Shown here in pieces: positions 32,000 through 41,001 of a stretch of DNA of 64,000 bases. The notes below the pieces were generated by a model. The model worked only from the letters and a program-made list of their open reading frames with translations, had not been told where the DNA came from and did no database searches. Each line of letters opens with the position of its first letter. Within the stretch, counting starts at the first letter, position 1. The position numbers and the translations under genes are program-made. Source of the DNA: Streptomyces fuscichromogenes (GTDB taxonomy: Bacteria; Actinomycetota; Actinomycetes; Streptomycetales; Streptomycetaceae); NCBI RefSeq assembly GCF_014645815.1, contig NZ_BMML01000013.1, forward strand, positions 186,001-250,000. The letters run 5' to 3'.

Positions 32000-33765
32000 G
32001 CGGGTTCTCCTTCATCGTGTACGGCGGGCGCCCCTGCGGACACCCAGAAGCGGATGCTCTCGACGAGCACCAGCCCGGCCACGACCACGGCCAGGACCGT
32101 GAGCGCGACCTTGAACTGCGCGGCGGTGAGCACCGCGGCCAGGACGGTGACCAGCAGCACGCGCCCTTCCTGCCCCCCGATGGCGCGGACCAGCCAGACC
32201 GGCGGCGCTCCGGCGTTCCCGCGGATGCGGTACACCGTGTCGTAGTGATGGTAGGCGACGGCGGCCACCAGGCCGAAAGCCGCAGGAAGGGCTCCGTTCA
32301 CCCCGGATTTGCCTGCGAGGACGAGCACGGTGCCGTACTCGGCGGCGCGGAAGAGGGGCGGGACCAGCCAGTCGAGGGCGCCCTTGAGCGGTCCTGCGAG
32401 GGCCCGGCCGGAGGCGACAACGTAGACCAGGGCACCCACGACCGGCGCCCAGGTCGCCCCGGAGAGGAGGGAGGCGGTGAGAACCGCCACTCCGCAGAGA
32501 GCCAGGAGGAGCGGATGGCCGATCGGGGTGCGTCCGCCGGTGCGGGACCAGAATCCCGCGAGGGGGCCGTTGTCGGCCAGGTCGGCGAGCGCCCCGGCCG
32601 CCCGGTCCGTGCGCTTCGCCTTCCGGGTCAGCGACCGCAGGACCCGTCCCGCCGTGGTGTAGGTCGCCGCGCAGGCACAGCCGGCCAGCAGCACGTAGAA
32701 GGTGATCCGCGGGGTGGTGGCCGCCGTGAGGACGGCTATGAGCGCCCATCGTTCGCCGATGGGCAGGACTATCATCCGGCGCACCCAGACCGTCCAGCCG
32801 ACGCTGTCCAGCTTGTCGGAGAGCGCGGCGGTGGGGCTGGTGTTGGCGGTCGCGTCGTGGTTGGCCTCGTTGAAGGAGAAGTCGACCACGTGCCGGCAGG
32901 TCTGGAGGATCATCGCGCCCAGCGCCAGCGCCCATACGTCGTCGCCGCCGCGGGCGGCGCCCAGGGCGAGGCCCGCGTAGTAGGCGTACTCCTTGGCCCG
33001 GTCGAAGGTGGCGTCCAGCCAGGCGCCGAGCGTGGAGTACTGCAGGGAGTAGCGGGCCAGCTGGCCGTCGGTGCAGTCCAGGACGAACGAGCAGATCAGC
33101 AGGGCGCCCGCGGCGACGAAGCCGATCCGGGTGCCCGTGGCCGCGCAGGCCGCCGCGACCAGGGCGGTGAGCAGCGAGGCGGTGGTGACCTGGTTCGGGG
33201 TCAGTCCGCGCCGGGCGCACCAGCGGGCGAGGTAGCGGGAGTACGGGCTGATGAAGAAGGTGGTGAAGAAGCCGTCGCGGGACTTCACGGCCGACTTCAG
33301 GCGGACCGCCTCGTCGTCCACGGCGGCGACGGCCTGCCGTACCTCGTTGCGGCCCTGCGGGTCGTCGGGGACGGCGGCGACGAGACTGCCCAGCTCGGGG
33401 CGGTGGACGTCGGCGTCCAGGGCGGTGACCAGGCCGTCGACGGCGAGGTCGGTGCCGCCGCCCGCGGCGGCCTCCCGGGCCAGCGCCCGGCCGAGGGCCT
33501 GGCGGCCGGCCGGCTGGGCGGTGACGGCGCCGGGGATCGCGGCGAGCGGGAAGCGCGGGTCGGTCAGGCCGAGACGCAGGGCGTGCAGGTGGCCGACGAA
33601 GCGGGCGTCGACGAGGGCCACGCGCCGGTCGGCCGGTACGCCCGCGAGGAGGTTCCCGGCCTCGGCGGCGTCGGCGGCCGGCAGCACCTCGAAGCCGAGC
33701 GCCCGCAGATCGCTCTCCAGTGACGATCCGGGGACCGGCTGACCGGTGACGATTGCGGTCGACAA
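31996..33765 (-). CDS. DUF5941 / CDP-alcohol phosphatidyltransferase fusion
   Basis: A 589-residue multi-domain membrane protein. Residues 1-150 form a soluble alpha/beta domain beginning STAIVTGQPVPGSSLESDLR with nucleotidyltransferase-like character. A CDP-alcohol transferase domain follows with the complete motif from DCTDGQLAR to GAWLDATFD (about residues 229-256). The C-terminal third is helical membrane sequence, the DUF5941 region. It is the first gene of the exporter operon. The start is TTG at 33765 with GGGAGTGAG 5-9 nt upstream; an internal GTG would truncate the first domain. It probably starts or extends the exported polyol-phosphate compound. Confidence 0.8.
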   Translation of the reverse strand: MSTAIVTGQPVPGSSLESDLRALGFEVLPAADAAEAGNLLAGVPADRRVALVDARFVGHLHALRLGLTDPRFPLAAIPGAVTAQPAGRQALGRALAREAAAGGGTDLAVDGLVTALDADVHRPELGSLVAAVPDDPQGRNEVRQAVAAVDDEAVRLKSAVKSRDGFFTTFFISPYSRYLARWCARRGLTPNQVTTASLLTALVAAACAATGTRIGFVAAGALLICSFVLDCTDGQLARYSLQYSTLGAWLDATFDRAKEYAYYAGLALGAARGGDDVWALALGAMILQTCRHVVDFSFNEANHDATANTSPTAALSDKLDSVGWTVWVRRMIVLPIGERWALIAVLTAATTPRITFYVLLAGCACAATYTTAGRVLRSLTRKAKRTDRAAGALADLADNGPLAGFWSRTGGRTPIGHPLLLALCGVAVLTASLLSGATWAPVVGALVYVVASGRALAGPLKGALDWLVPPLFRAAEYGTVLVLAGKSGVNGALPAAFGLVAAVAYHHYDTVYRIRGNAGAPPVWLVRAIGGQEGRVLLVTVLAAVLTAAQFKVALTVLAVVVAGLVLVESIRFWVSAGAPAVHDEGEPA

Positions 33766-34201
33766 CCGAACTCACTCCCTGGGTGCGGCGCACGGCGCGC
33801 CGGTTTCTCCTGCGTGGTGGGGCTCGGTGTGCCTGGTGGCCCCCGGGCGGCATTCGGCAGAGGTTAGCGGATGGTGAGGACTGCTTGTTCACCGGCCGTT
33901 CACGGCCCGGTCGGCCCACTCTGTCCCGGCCTTTGCCGAGATCATCATCCGTGATCCGGGCCCCGGCCCACAAACCGCGCTCGCAGAACGGGCATTGGGG
34001 ACACCGGGCCGTACGGCGCGGCGAGTACCGACCGACCACCCGGGATGCGCACCCACTCACCCCGGGTAACTGAGGGTGCCCTGACCTGGAGTTCGTTTCC
34101 GCAGGTCAGAGTAGATGACAACGGTAGTCGGTGCCGCGTTGCCGGATACCCCCCACCCGTAGTTCACTGTGATCCCGGGCGGAACGAAGGAGGCGTGATC
34201 C
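33766..34201. other. 436-bp divergent intergenic region
   Basis: This region separates the exporter operon (leftward) from the CDF transporter gene (rightward). Open frames here have poor codon usage. AAGGAGG near its right end is the ribosome site of the CDF gene. No convincing metal-regulator box or -35/-10 pair was found. Confidence 0.5.
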
Positions 34202-35137
34202 ATGGGGGCAGGGCACGACCACGGCCACACCCACGCACCGGCCACCAATACGGCCGCGGCGGCGTACCGCGGGCGGCTCCGGGTGGCGCTCGCCATCACC
34301 ATCGGGGTGATGACGGTCGAGATCGCCGGCGGTCTGCTGGCCGACTCGCTCGCGCTGATCGCGGACGCGGCCCACATGGCGACCGACGCGCTGGGCCTCG
34401 GCATGGCCCTGCTGGCCATCCACTTCGCCAACCGCCCGCCCAGCACCCACCGCACCTTCGGTCTCGCCCGCGCCGAGATCCTCGCCGCCCTGGCGAACTG
34501 CCTGCTGCTGCTCGGGGTCGGCGGCTACGTGCTGTACGAGGCGGTCCAGCGGTTTCTCACGCCCGCGGACACCCGCGGCGGCCTGATGATCGCGTTCGGT
34601 CTGATCGGCCTGGTCGCGAACATGATCTCGCTCACGTTGCTGGTGCGCGGCCAGCGGGAGAGCCTGAACGTGCGCGGCGCCTTCCTGGAGGTGGCGGCCG
34701 ACGCGCTGGGCTCGCTGGCGGTGCTGGTCTCGGCCGTGGTGATCCTCACCACCGGCTGGCAGGCGGCGGACCCGGTCGCCTCGCTGGTGATCGGCCTGAT
34801 GATCGTGCCGAGGACGGTGAAGCTGCTGCGCGAGACCCTGGACGTCCTGCTGGAGGCGGCGCCGCGGGATGTCGACATGTCCGAGGTACGGGCGCACATC
34901 CTGGCACTGGACGGCGTGGAGGACGTCCACGATCTGCACGCCTGGACGATCACTTCCGGGCTGCCCGTGCTGTCGGCGCACGTGGTGGTCCGCTCGGACG
35001 TGCTGAGCGCCATCGGCCACGAGAAGCTGCTGCACGAACTGCAGGGCTGCCTGGGCCACCACTTCGACCTGGAGCACTGCACCTTCCAGCTGGAGCCGGG
35101 CGGCCACGCGGAGCACGAGGCCCGGCTCTGCCACTGA
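34202..35137 (+). CDS. Cation diffusion facilitator (Zn/Co efflux)
   Basis: A 311-residue membrane antiporter with six helices. A His-rich N-terminus (GHDHGHTHAP) and HMATD and AADALGSLAV supply the helix II and V metal ligands. A cytoplasmic C-terminal domain contains VHDLHAWTI and ends in His-containing FDLEHCTF and HAEHEARLCH. It should export Zn2+ or a similar divalent metal in exchange for protons. The ATG at 34202 follows AAGGAGG by 8 nt. No metal-responsive operator could be assigned. Confidence 0.9.
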   Translation: MGAGHDHGHTHAPATNTAAAAYRGRLRVALAITIGVMTVEIAGGLLADSLALIADAAHMATDALGLGMALLAIHFANRPPSTHRTFGLARAEILAALANCLLLLGVGGYVLYEAVQRFLTPADTRGGLMIAFGLIGLVANMISLTLLVRGQRESLNVRGAFLEVAADALGSLAVLVSAVVILTTGWQAADPVASLVIGLMIVPRTVKLLRETLDVLLEAAPRDVDMSEVRAHILALDGVEDVHDLHAWTITSGLPVLSAHVVVRSDVLSAIGHEKLLHELQGCLGHHFDLEHCTFQLEPGGHAEHEARLCH

Positions 35138-35340
35138 CCCCGTCACGGCCGGGACCTGGAACGCAGCGCTCCGCACTCCCCCGGCGTCCTGGTGTTCGAG
35201 GCCCCCGGACGGTTCCCTCCGGCACCCGTAGGGCACGATCAACTACCGGGTCCCTCTTCCGGCGTGCCCGTGCCGGGAAGTGCCGGGAGTGTCGGATTCG
35301 TACGGCAGACTTGGTGCGAAGACCGAGGCGAAGGATGGGT

Positions 35341-35934
35341 ATGCCGATCACACCTGCCACCGCGACGCAGAGCACGTCAGAAGGGACCGCAGACGCGATT
35401 TTCCTCGAACTCGTCGATGAGAAGGGTGTGACCATCGGCACCGCGGAGAAGCTCGCCGCGCACCAGCCGCCCGGCCGGCTGCACCGGGCGTTCTCCGTCT
35501 TCCTCTTCGACGAACACGGCAGACTGCTGCTCCAGCAGCGGGCGCTGGGCAAGTACCACTCCCCCGGCGTGTGGTCCAACACCTGCTGTGGGCATCCCTA
35601 CCCCGGCGAGGCACCCTTCGCGGCGGCGGCCCGGCGGACCTTCGAGGAGCTGAGGGTCTCCCCGTCGCTGCTCGCCGAGGCGGGCACGGTCCGCTACAAC
35701 CACCCGGACCCGGCCTCCGGCCTGGTCGAGCAGGAGTACAACCACCTGTTCGTCGGCATGGTCCAGGCGCCGCTCGCGCCGGACCCGGAGGAGGTCGAGG
35801 CGACCGTCTTCGTGACGGCCGCCGAGCTGATCGAACGGCACGCCCGGGACCCCTTCTCCGCCTGGTTCATGACCGTGCTGGACGCGGCCCGCCCGGCGAT
35901 CAGGGAGCTGACGGGCCCGTCCGCGGGCTGGTGA
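35341..35934 (+). CDS. idi: Type I isopentenyl-diphosphate isomerase
   Basis: A 197-residue Nudix-fold enzyme interconverting IPP and DMAPP. The metal and catalytic residues are in SNTCCGHPYPGE (Cys, His) and RRTFEELRV (Nudix-like Glu) plus EQEYNHLFVG (catalytic Glu and Tyr). The ATG at 35341 has AAGGA 5 nt upstream; an earlier ATG at 35335 overlaps that site. Its position beside the exporter and hopanoid operons, which carry dxs and ispG, suggests a role in balancing C5 units for hopanoids. Confidence 0.95.
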   Translation: MPITPATATQSTSEGTADAIFLELVDEKGVTIGTAEKLAAHQPPGRLHRAFSVFLFDEHGRLLLQQRALGKYHSPGVWSNTCCGHPYPGEAPFAAAARRTFEELRVSPSLLAEAGTVRYNHPDPASGLVEQEYNHLFVGMVQAPLAPDPEEVEATVFVTAAELIERHARDPFSAWFMTVLDAARPAIRELTGPSAGW

Positions 35935-35940
35935 ACCCCC

Positions 35941-36435
35941 TCAGGGCAGCGTCGCGGGTTTGAGCGGCAGGGCGGCCCAGATCACCTTGCCGCCGCTCGA
36001 CGTGTGTTCCACGTCCACCACTCCGCCCGCCTCCCGGGCCACCTCCCGCACCAGCAGCAGCCCCCGGCCGCCGGTCTGGCCGTGGTCGGCCTCCAGGGCG
36101 GTCGGGCGGTAGGGGTGGTTGTCCTCCACCGACACCCGCACCCACTCGGCACCGACGGCGACCTCGACGGCGAGCATCGGCGACAGCAGCGCCGCGTGCT
36201 TGACCGCGTTGGTGACCAGCTCGGAGACGATCAGCAACAGCCCGTACACCAGGTCCTCCGAGACCGGGACGCCCTGGCGGTGGAGCAGGTCCCGTACGGC
36301 GCGCCGCGCCTGCGGGACCGAGGCGTCCACGGCGGCGGCGGTGAACCGCCAGATTCCTTCGTACGGCAGCGGATCCGGCGGCGGCGCGCCGCCCGCCTGT
36401 GGGCGCGGGTCGTGCCCGCGCCCGTGGTTCTCCAT
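35941..36435 (-). CDS. ATP-binding anti-sigma-factor-like protein (HATPase_c_2)
   Basis: A 164-residue GHKL-fold protein of the RsbW/SpoIIAB type without other domains. The N box is SELVTNAVKHA and the G box GGRGLLLVREVA, with EDNHPY for the Mg-ATP site. Streptomyces has dozens of these; most act on anti-anti-sigma factors or have unknown partners. No partner gene is adjacent. The ATG at 36435 is chosen; an extension to 36528 is open, and GAGGGTGG lies 9-11 nt upstream of the chosen start. It converges on idi with 6 bp between the stops. Confidence 0.8.
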   Translation of the reverse strand: MENHGRGHDPRPQAGGAPPPDPLPYEGIWRFTAAAVDASVPQARRAVRDLLHRQGVPVSEDLVYGLLLIVSELVTNAVKHAALLSPMLAVEVAVGAEWVRVSVEDNHPYRPTALEADHGQTGGRGLLLVREVAREAGGVVDVEHTSSGGKVIWAALPLKPATLP

Positions 36436-36698
36436 CGTCCGGTCGCCACCCTCGCGCTCGATTGTCACCACACGTCGAGTGTTGGTAACGACCTGCTCCG
36501 CTCCGGATGACTGAACACAAGTCAGCAACTATCGAACGGATCTGACCATTGGCGTATGACAAGGTCAGTTGTGGGGCGACTCCTGCCCTCTTGAATGCCG
36601 ACTTCGCGAACTATTCGGGTTGTACGGGTATGAGAACTTTCCGAGGTCGACGAGTGCGCCTGCCGGCACCACCGGAACTCCGCCTCCTGCGGCGCGGA

Positions 36699-36704
36699 TA
36701 CCAT
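36699..36704 (+). promoter_or_regulatory. -10 box of leaderless enoyl-CoA hydratase mRNA
   Basis: TACCAT ends 8 nt before the ATG at 36713, and no Shine-Dalgarno is present. This spacing fits transcription starting at the start codon. Confidence 0.5.
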
Positions 36705-36712
36705 CCGGCCCC

Positions 36713-37468
36713 ATGGAGCCCCGCCTCGACCACCAGGTCAGTAACGCCGTCGCCACGGTAGTCATCGGCAACCCGGCCAAACGCAACGCGATGACCGCCG
36801 GGATGTGGCGTTCCCTGCCGCCCCTCCTGGACGGTCTCGCGGCCGACCCCGCCGTACGGGTCCTCGTCCTCACCGGCGAGGGCGGCACCTTCTGCGCGGG
36901 CGCCGACATCTCCAGCCTCCGGGGCTCCGCCGCCGAGGCGCAGACCCTCGCCGGCGCCGCCGAGGAGGCACTCGCCGCCTTCCCCAAGCCGACCCTCGCC
37001 GCGGTGCGCGGCCACTGCGTCGGCGGCGGCTCGCAGCTCGCCGCCGCCTGCGATCTGCGGTTCGCCGAGGAGGGCGCGTCGTTCGGGGTCACACCGGCCA
37101 GACTCGGCATCGTCTACCCGGCCGCCTCGACCCGCCGCCTGGTGTCCCTGGTCGGTCCGGCCACCACCAAGTACCTCCTCTTCTCCGGCGAGCTGGTCGA
37201 CACGGAGCGGGCGCTGCGCTGCGGTCTGGTCGACGAGGTGCTGCCGGAGGGAGAACTGGACAAGCGGGTGGCGGAGTTCACCCGGATCCTGGCCGCCCGC
37301 TCGCAGCTGACCCAGGCCGCCGCGAAGGAGTTCGCGAACGGCCGCACGGACCGGGACGCGCACTGGGCGGAGCAGGCGCGCGGCAGTGACGACACCGCCG
37401 AGGGGGTCGCCGCGTTCCTGGAGCGCCGCCCGCCGCGGTTCACCTGGTCGCTTCCCGGCCGAGGATGA
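36713..37468 (+). CDS. Enoyl-CoA hydratase/isomerase family protein
   Basis: A 251-residue crotonase-fold enzyme. NPAKRNAMTAGMW is the CoA-binding start, FCAGADISSLRG is the oxyanion-hole A-G-A-D motif, and GHCVGGGSQLAAACDLRF is the core helix, with the second catalytic position in FGVTPARLGI carrying no Glu pair by eye. It may hydrate or isomerise an enoyl-CoA, but the active-site acids cannot be confirmed by inspection. The ATG at 36713 lacks a ribosome site and is probably leaderless. The next gene starts 50 bp after it. Confidence 0.82.
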   Translation: MEPRLDHQVSNAVATVVIGNPAKRNAMTAGMWRSLPPLLDGLAADPAVRVLVLTGEGGTFCAGADISSLRGSAAEAQTLAGAAEEALAAFPKPTLAAVRGHCVGGGSQLAAACDLRFAEEGASFGVTPARLGIVYPAASTRRLVSLVGPATTKYLLFSGELVDTERALRCGLVDEVLPEGELDKRVAEFTRILAARSQLTQAAAKEFANGRTDRDAHWAEQARGSDDTAEGVAAFLERRPPRFTWSLPGRG

Positions 37469-37505
37469 ACCGGCCCGACCTCTGGAGTACGTACCAACCA
37501 GTCAG

Positions 37506-37511
37506 TAGCGT
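37506..37511 (+). promoter_or_regulatory. -10 box of leaderless SCO6745-family gene
   Basis: TAGCGT lies 7 nt before the ATG at 37519, with no Shine-Dalgarno. The same hexamer and spacing occur at the S15 peptidase gene. Confidence 0.5.
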
Positions 37512-37518
37512 TCCGACC

Positions 37519-38388
37519 ATGACAACCGCCGCCCTGGAGCCGCGCGCCGGCCGCCGCTGCAACACCCTGCTCAACTCCCTGCACGCGACCCACTTCTTCA
37601 GTCCCGAACTGGCCGAGGAACTGGCCGCGCTCGGGGTCACCCATCCGCGGGCCGTCAACTTCGCGGTGCGAGCGGCCGCGCTGGGGCCGGTCGGGGCCGG
37701 CACGGTGACGGCGACGTTCTACAACTACAAGTACGAGCTGGTGGCCCGGCATGTGCCGGCCGTCTGGGACATCGCGTCCCCGAAGGACGTCCTCGCCGCA
37801 CGCGCGCGTGCCGTCGACGCGTCGATGCGGCGGCTGCTCGGCGCGGACGCGGTGGTCTCCGACGGGATGGCCGAGGCCGCGGAGCTCGCGCTGCGCGCCA
37901 CCGAGGCCTGCTCGCGCTCCGGCCGCCCGCTGTACGCCGCCCACGCGGACCTGCCGGTGCCGCGGGAGCCGCACCTCGCCTACTGGTACGCGGGCACGCT
38001 GCTGCGCGAGCACCGCGGCGACGGACATCTCGCGGTGCTGCTGGCGGCCGGGCTGGACGGGCTGGAGGCGGTGGTGACGCACACGGCCACCGGCAAGGGC
38101 ATGGCCCCGAAGTGGGTGTTCGCCACGCGCGGCTGGAGCCAGGACGACTGGGACGCGGCGGTGGCACGGCTGCGGGAGCGCGGGCTGCTCGACGCGGCGG
38201 GCGAGCTGACCGGGGCGGGGGTGGCGCTGCGGACGGAGATCGAGGCGGAGACGGACCGACTGGACCGGGCGCCGTACGAGCATCTGGGGGCCGACGGGGT
38301 CACCCGCCTGACAGAACTGGCGGCGGGCTTCACGAGAGCCGCGGTGGCGGCCGGGGCCTTCCCCACGGACCTCCTCGGCAAGGGGTGA
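37519..38388 (+). CDS. SCO6745-family winged-helix protein
   Basis: A 289-residue protein of a conserved actinobacterial family named after SCO6745, with MarR-like winged-helix character (HTH_67). The N-terminal half is helical (LLNSLHATHFFSPELAEEL), and the C-terminal half contains MAPKWVFATRGWSQDDW and RLRERGLLDAAGELT, a wing-like segment. I know no characterised member. The ATG at 37519 is favoured: the longer frame to 37465 overlaps the hydratase stop, and a TAGCGT box lies 7 nt upstream. Confidence 0.72.
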   Translation: MTTAALEPRAGRRCNTLLNSLHATHFFSPELAEELAALGVTHPRAVNFAVRAAALGPVGAGTVTATFYNYKYELVARHVPAVWDIASPKDVLAARARAVDASMRRLLGADAVVSDGMAEAAELALRATEACSRSGRPLYAAHADLPVPREPHLAYWYAGTLLREHRGDGHLAVLLAAGLDGLEAVVTHTATGKGMAPKWVFATRGWSQDDWDAAVARLRERGLLDAAGELTGAGVALRTEIEAETDRLDRAPYEHLGADGVTRLTELAAGFTRAAVAAGAFPTDLLGKG

Positions 38389-38547
38389 CGCGACCCGGGT
38401 GGATTCGGTCGGGTGTGCGAGGGATTTCCCGGGTGGTTCACGGATTCGTGGGGAGTCCGTGTCGCGGAACGGTGCCCTGGGGCCCGGTTGTCGGTGTCAC
38501 CTGCCACAATTGCGGCGCAACCTCAGTGGAGAAGGCGGTACGGGATC

Positions 38548-40941
38548 GTGACGACACCCGGGTCCCTGGTTCCAGGGTCCATCGAAGGCAGGATCGCCGA
38601 GGAGCTCGGCGTACGGGAGCGGCAGGTCAAGGCTGCCGTGGAGCTGCTCGACGGCGGTTCGACGGTGCCCTTCATCGCCCGCTACCGCAAGGAAGCGACC
38701 GAGATGCTCGACGACGCGCAGCTGCGCACGCTGGAGGAGCGGCTGCGCTACCTGCGGGAGCTGGAGGATCGGCGGACGGCGATCCTGGAGTCGGTGCGGG
38801 AGCAGGGCAAGCTCACCGACGAGCTGGCGGCGCAGATCCGCGGCGCCGAGACCAAGGCGCGGCTGGAGGACATCTACCTGCCGTACAAGCCGAAGCGGCG
38901 GACCAAGGCGCAGATCGCCCGGGAGGCCGGTCTGGAGCCGCTGGCCGAGGGGCTGCTCGGGGACCCGGGGGTGGAGCCGCTGGCGGCCGCCGCCGCCTTC
39001 GTCGACGCCGACAAGGGTGTCGCCGATCCGCAGGCCGCCCTGGAGGGCGCCCGCGCGATCCTCACCGAGCGGTTCTCGGAGGACGCCGACCTCGTCGGTG
39101 AGCTGCGTGAGCGCATGTGGGTGCGCGGCCGGCTGGCCGCGAAGGTACGGGACGGCAAGGAAGAGGCGGGCGCGAAGTTCGCCGACTACTTCGACTTCGC
39201 GGAGCCGTTCACCGCGCTGCCCTCGCACCGCATCCTGGCGATGCTGCGCGGCGAGAAGGAGGAGGTCCTCGACCTCGTCCTGGAGCCGGAGGAGCCGACC
39301 GAGGGCCCGTCCTCCTTCGAGGGGATCGTCGCCCACCGGTTCGGGATCGCCGACCGGGGGCGGCCGGCCGACAAGTGGCTGTCGGACACGGTCCGCTGGG
39401 CCTGGCGCACCCGTCTCCTCGTCCACCTGGGCATCGACCTGCGGCTGCGGCTGCGTACGGCCGCCGAGGACGAGGCGGTCGACGTCTTCGCGGCGAACCT
39501 GCGCGACCTGCTGCTCGCCGCCCCGGCCGGCACGCGCGCGACGCTGGGCCTGGACCCCGGCTTCCGGACCGGCGTGAAGGTCGCCGTCGTCGACGCCACC
39601 GGCAAGGTGGTCGCCACCGACGTCATCTACCCGCACGTCCCGGCCAACAAGTGGGACGAGGCGATCGCCAAGCTGGCCCGGCTCGCCAAGGAGCACGCGG
39701 TCGACCTGATCGCGATCGGCAACGGCACGGCCTCCCGCGAGACCGACAAGCTCGCCGGTGACCTCATCACCAGGCACCCGGAGCTGACGCTCACCAAGGT
39801 GATGGTGTCCGAGGCCGGCGCGTCCGTGTACTCGGCCTCCGCGTTCGCCTCGCAGGAGCTGCCCGACATGGACGTGTCGCTGCGCGGCGCCGTCTCCATC
39901 GCCCGTCGGCTCCAGGACCCGCTGGCCGAGCTGGTGAAGATCGACCCCAAGTCGATCGGCGTCGGCCAGTACCAGCACGACCTCTCCGAGGTGAAGCTGT
40001 CGCGCTCGCTGGACGCGGTGGTCGAGGACTGTGTGAACGGCGTCGGCGTCGACGTCAACACCGCCTCCGCGCCGCTCCTCGCCCGGGTCTCCGGCATCAC
40101 CTCCGGGCTCGCCGAGAACATCGTCGCCCACCGGGACACCAACGGGCCGTTCACGTCCCGCTCACAGCTGAAGAACGTGTCCCGGCTCGGCCCGAAGGCG
40201 TACGAGCAGTGCGCGGGCTTCCTGCGCATCCGCGGCGGCGACGACCCGCTGGACGCGTCGAGCGTGCACCCGGAGGCGTATCCCGTCGTACGGCGCATGG
40301 TCAAGACGTCGGGCCAGGAGGTGGCCGCGCTCATCGGCAACACCGGTGCGCTGCGCTCGCTGCGGCCGACGGACTTCGTGGACGAGACGTTCGGTCTGCC
40401 GACCGTCACCGACATCCTGAAGGAGCTGGAGAAGCCGGGTCGCGACCCGCGTCCGGCCTTCAAGACGGCCACCTTCAAGGAGGGCGTCGAGAAGATCGCC
40501 GACCTCTCCCCGGGGATGGTCCTGGAGGGGGTCGTCACGAACGTGGCGGCGTTCGGCGCGTTCATCGACGTCGGCGTCCACCAGGACGGTCTGGCGCACG
40601 TCTCCGCGCTGTCGAAGACCTTCGTCAAGGACCCGCGGGACGTGGTGAAGCCGGGTGACATCGTCAAGGTGAAGGTCCTCGACGTGGACATCCCGCGCAA
40701 GCGGATCTCGCTGACGCTGCGGCTGGACGACGAGGCGGCGCCGCCTCAGGGCGGCCGACAGGGCGACGGCGGTGAGCGCCGTCAGCGGGGCGGCCGTCCG
40801 CCGCAGCAGCGGCAGCAACAGCAGCGCCAGGGAGGCGGCAGCCCTCGCCAGGGGGCCGCGCCCGCACCGGCGAACAGCGCGATGGCCGACGCTCTGCGCC
40901 GGGCCGGGCTGCTGGGCGGCGGGAAGAACGGGAAGCGCTGA
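38548..40941 (+). CDS. tex: Tex-family RNA-binding transcription accessory protein
   Basis: A 797-residue S1-domain protein. The helical N-terminal region starts GSIEGRIAEELGVRERQVKA, and GLDPGFRTGVKVAVVD opens the YqgF/RNase-H-like domain (about residues 330-460). QYQHDLSEVKL and GVDVNTASAPLLARVSGI form the helix-hairpin-helix part, and VLEGVVTNVAAFGAFIDVGV is the S1 domain (about 655-725). A Gln/Gly/Arg-rich tail follows. Tex binds nucleic acids and influences transcription and stress survival. The GTG at 38548 is taken; no strong ribosome site is present. Confidence 0.95.
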   Translation: MTTPGSLVPGSIEGRIAEELGVRERQVKAAVELLDGGSTVPFIARYRKEATEMLDDAQLRTLEERLRYLRELEDRRTAILESVREQGKLTDELAAQIRGAETKARLEDIYLPYKPKRRTKAQIAREAGLEPLAEGLLGDPGVEPLAAAAAFVDADKGVADPQAALEGARAILTERFSEDADLVGELRERMWVRGRLAAKVRDGKEEAGAKFADYFDFAEPFTALPSHRILAMLRGEKEEVLDLVLEPEEPTEGPSSFEGIVAHRFGIADRGRPADKWLSDTVRWAWRTRLLVHLGIDLRLRLRTAAEDEAVDVFAANLRDLLLAAPAGTRATLGLDPGFRTGVKVAVVDATGKVVATDVIYPHVPANKWDEAIAKLARLAKEHAVDLIAIGNGTASRETDKLAGDLITRHPELTLTKVMVSEAGASVYSASAFASQELPDMDVSLRGAVSIARRLQDPLAELVKIDPKSIGVGQYQHDLSEVKLSRSLDAVVEDCVNGVGVDVNTASAPLLARVSGITSGLAENIVAHRDTNGPFTSRSQLKNVSRLGPKAYEQCAGFLRIRGGDDPLDASSVHPEAYPVVRRMVKTSGQEVAALIGNTGALRSLRPTDFVDETFGLPTVTDILKELEKPGRDPRPAFKTATFKEGVEKIADLSPGMVLEGVVTNVAAFGAFIDVGVHQDGLAHVSALSKTFVKDPRDVVKPGDIVKVKVLDVDIPRKRISLTLRLDDEAAPPQGGRQGDGGERRQRGGRPPQQRQQQQRQGGGSPRQGAAPAPANSAMADALRRAGLLGGGKNGKR

Positions 40942-40966
40942 CCGTACCCGCCGAGGGACGCGGGTC

Positions 40967-40992
40967 GCCGCGGGTCCGTTGCGGCCCGCGGC
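40967..40992. terminator. Hairpin terminator between tex and DUF1003 gene
   Basis: GCCGCGGG (40967-40974) and CCCGCGGC (40985-40992) form an 8-bp stem between two convergent genes, with no U-tract, as is usual in Streptomyces. Confidence 0.6.
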
Positions 40993-41001
40993 GCCGGTCG
41001 G

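Noticed and set aside
34111..34135. Possible Zur box before the CDF transporter (TGACAACGGTAGTC region)
   Set aside because: Only about 9 of 15 positions agree with the Zur consensus and the palindrome is poor.
36549..36761. 70-codon plus-strand ORF before the enoyl-CoA hydratase
   Set aside because: No ribosome site, poor codon bias, and it overlaps the hydratase start in another frame.
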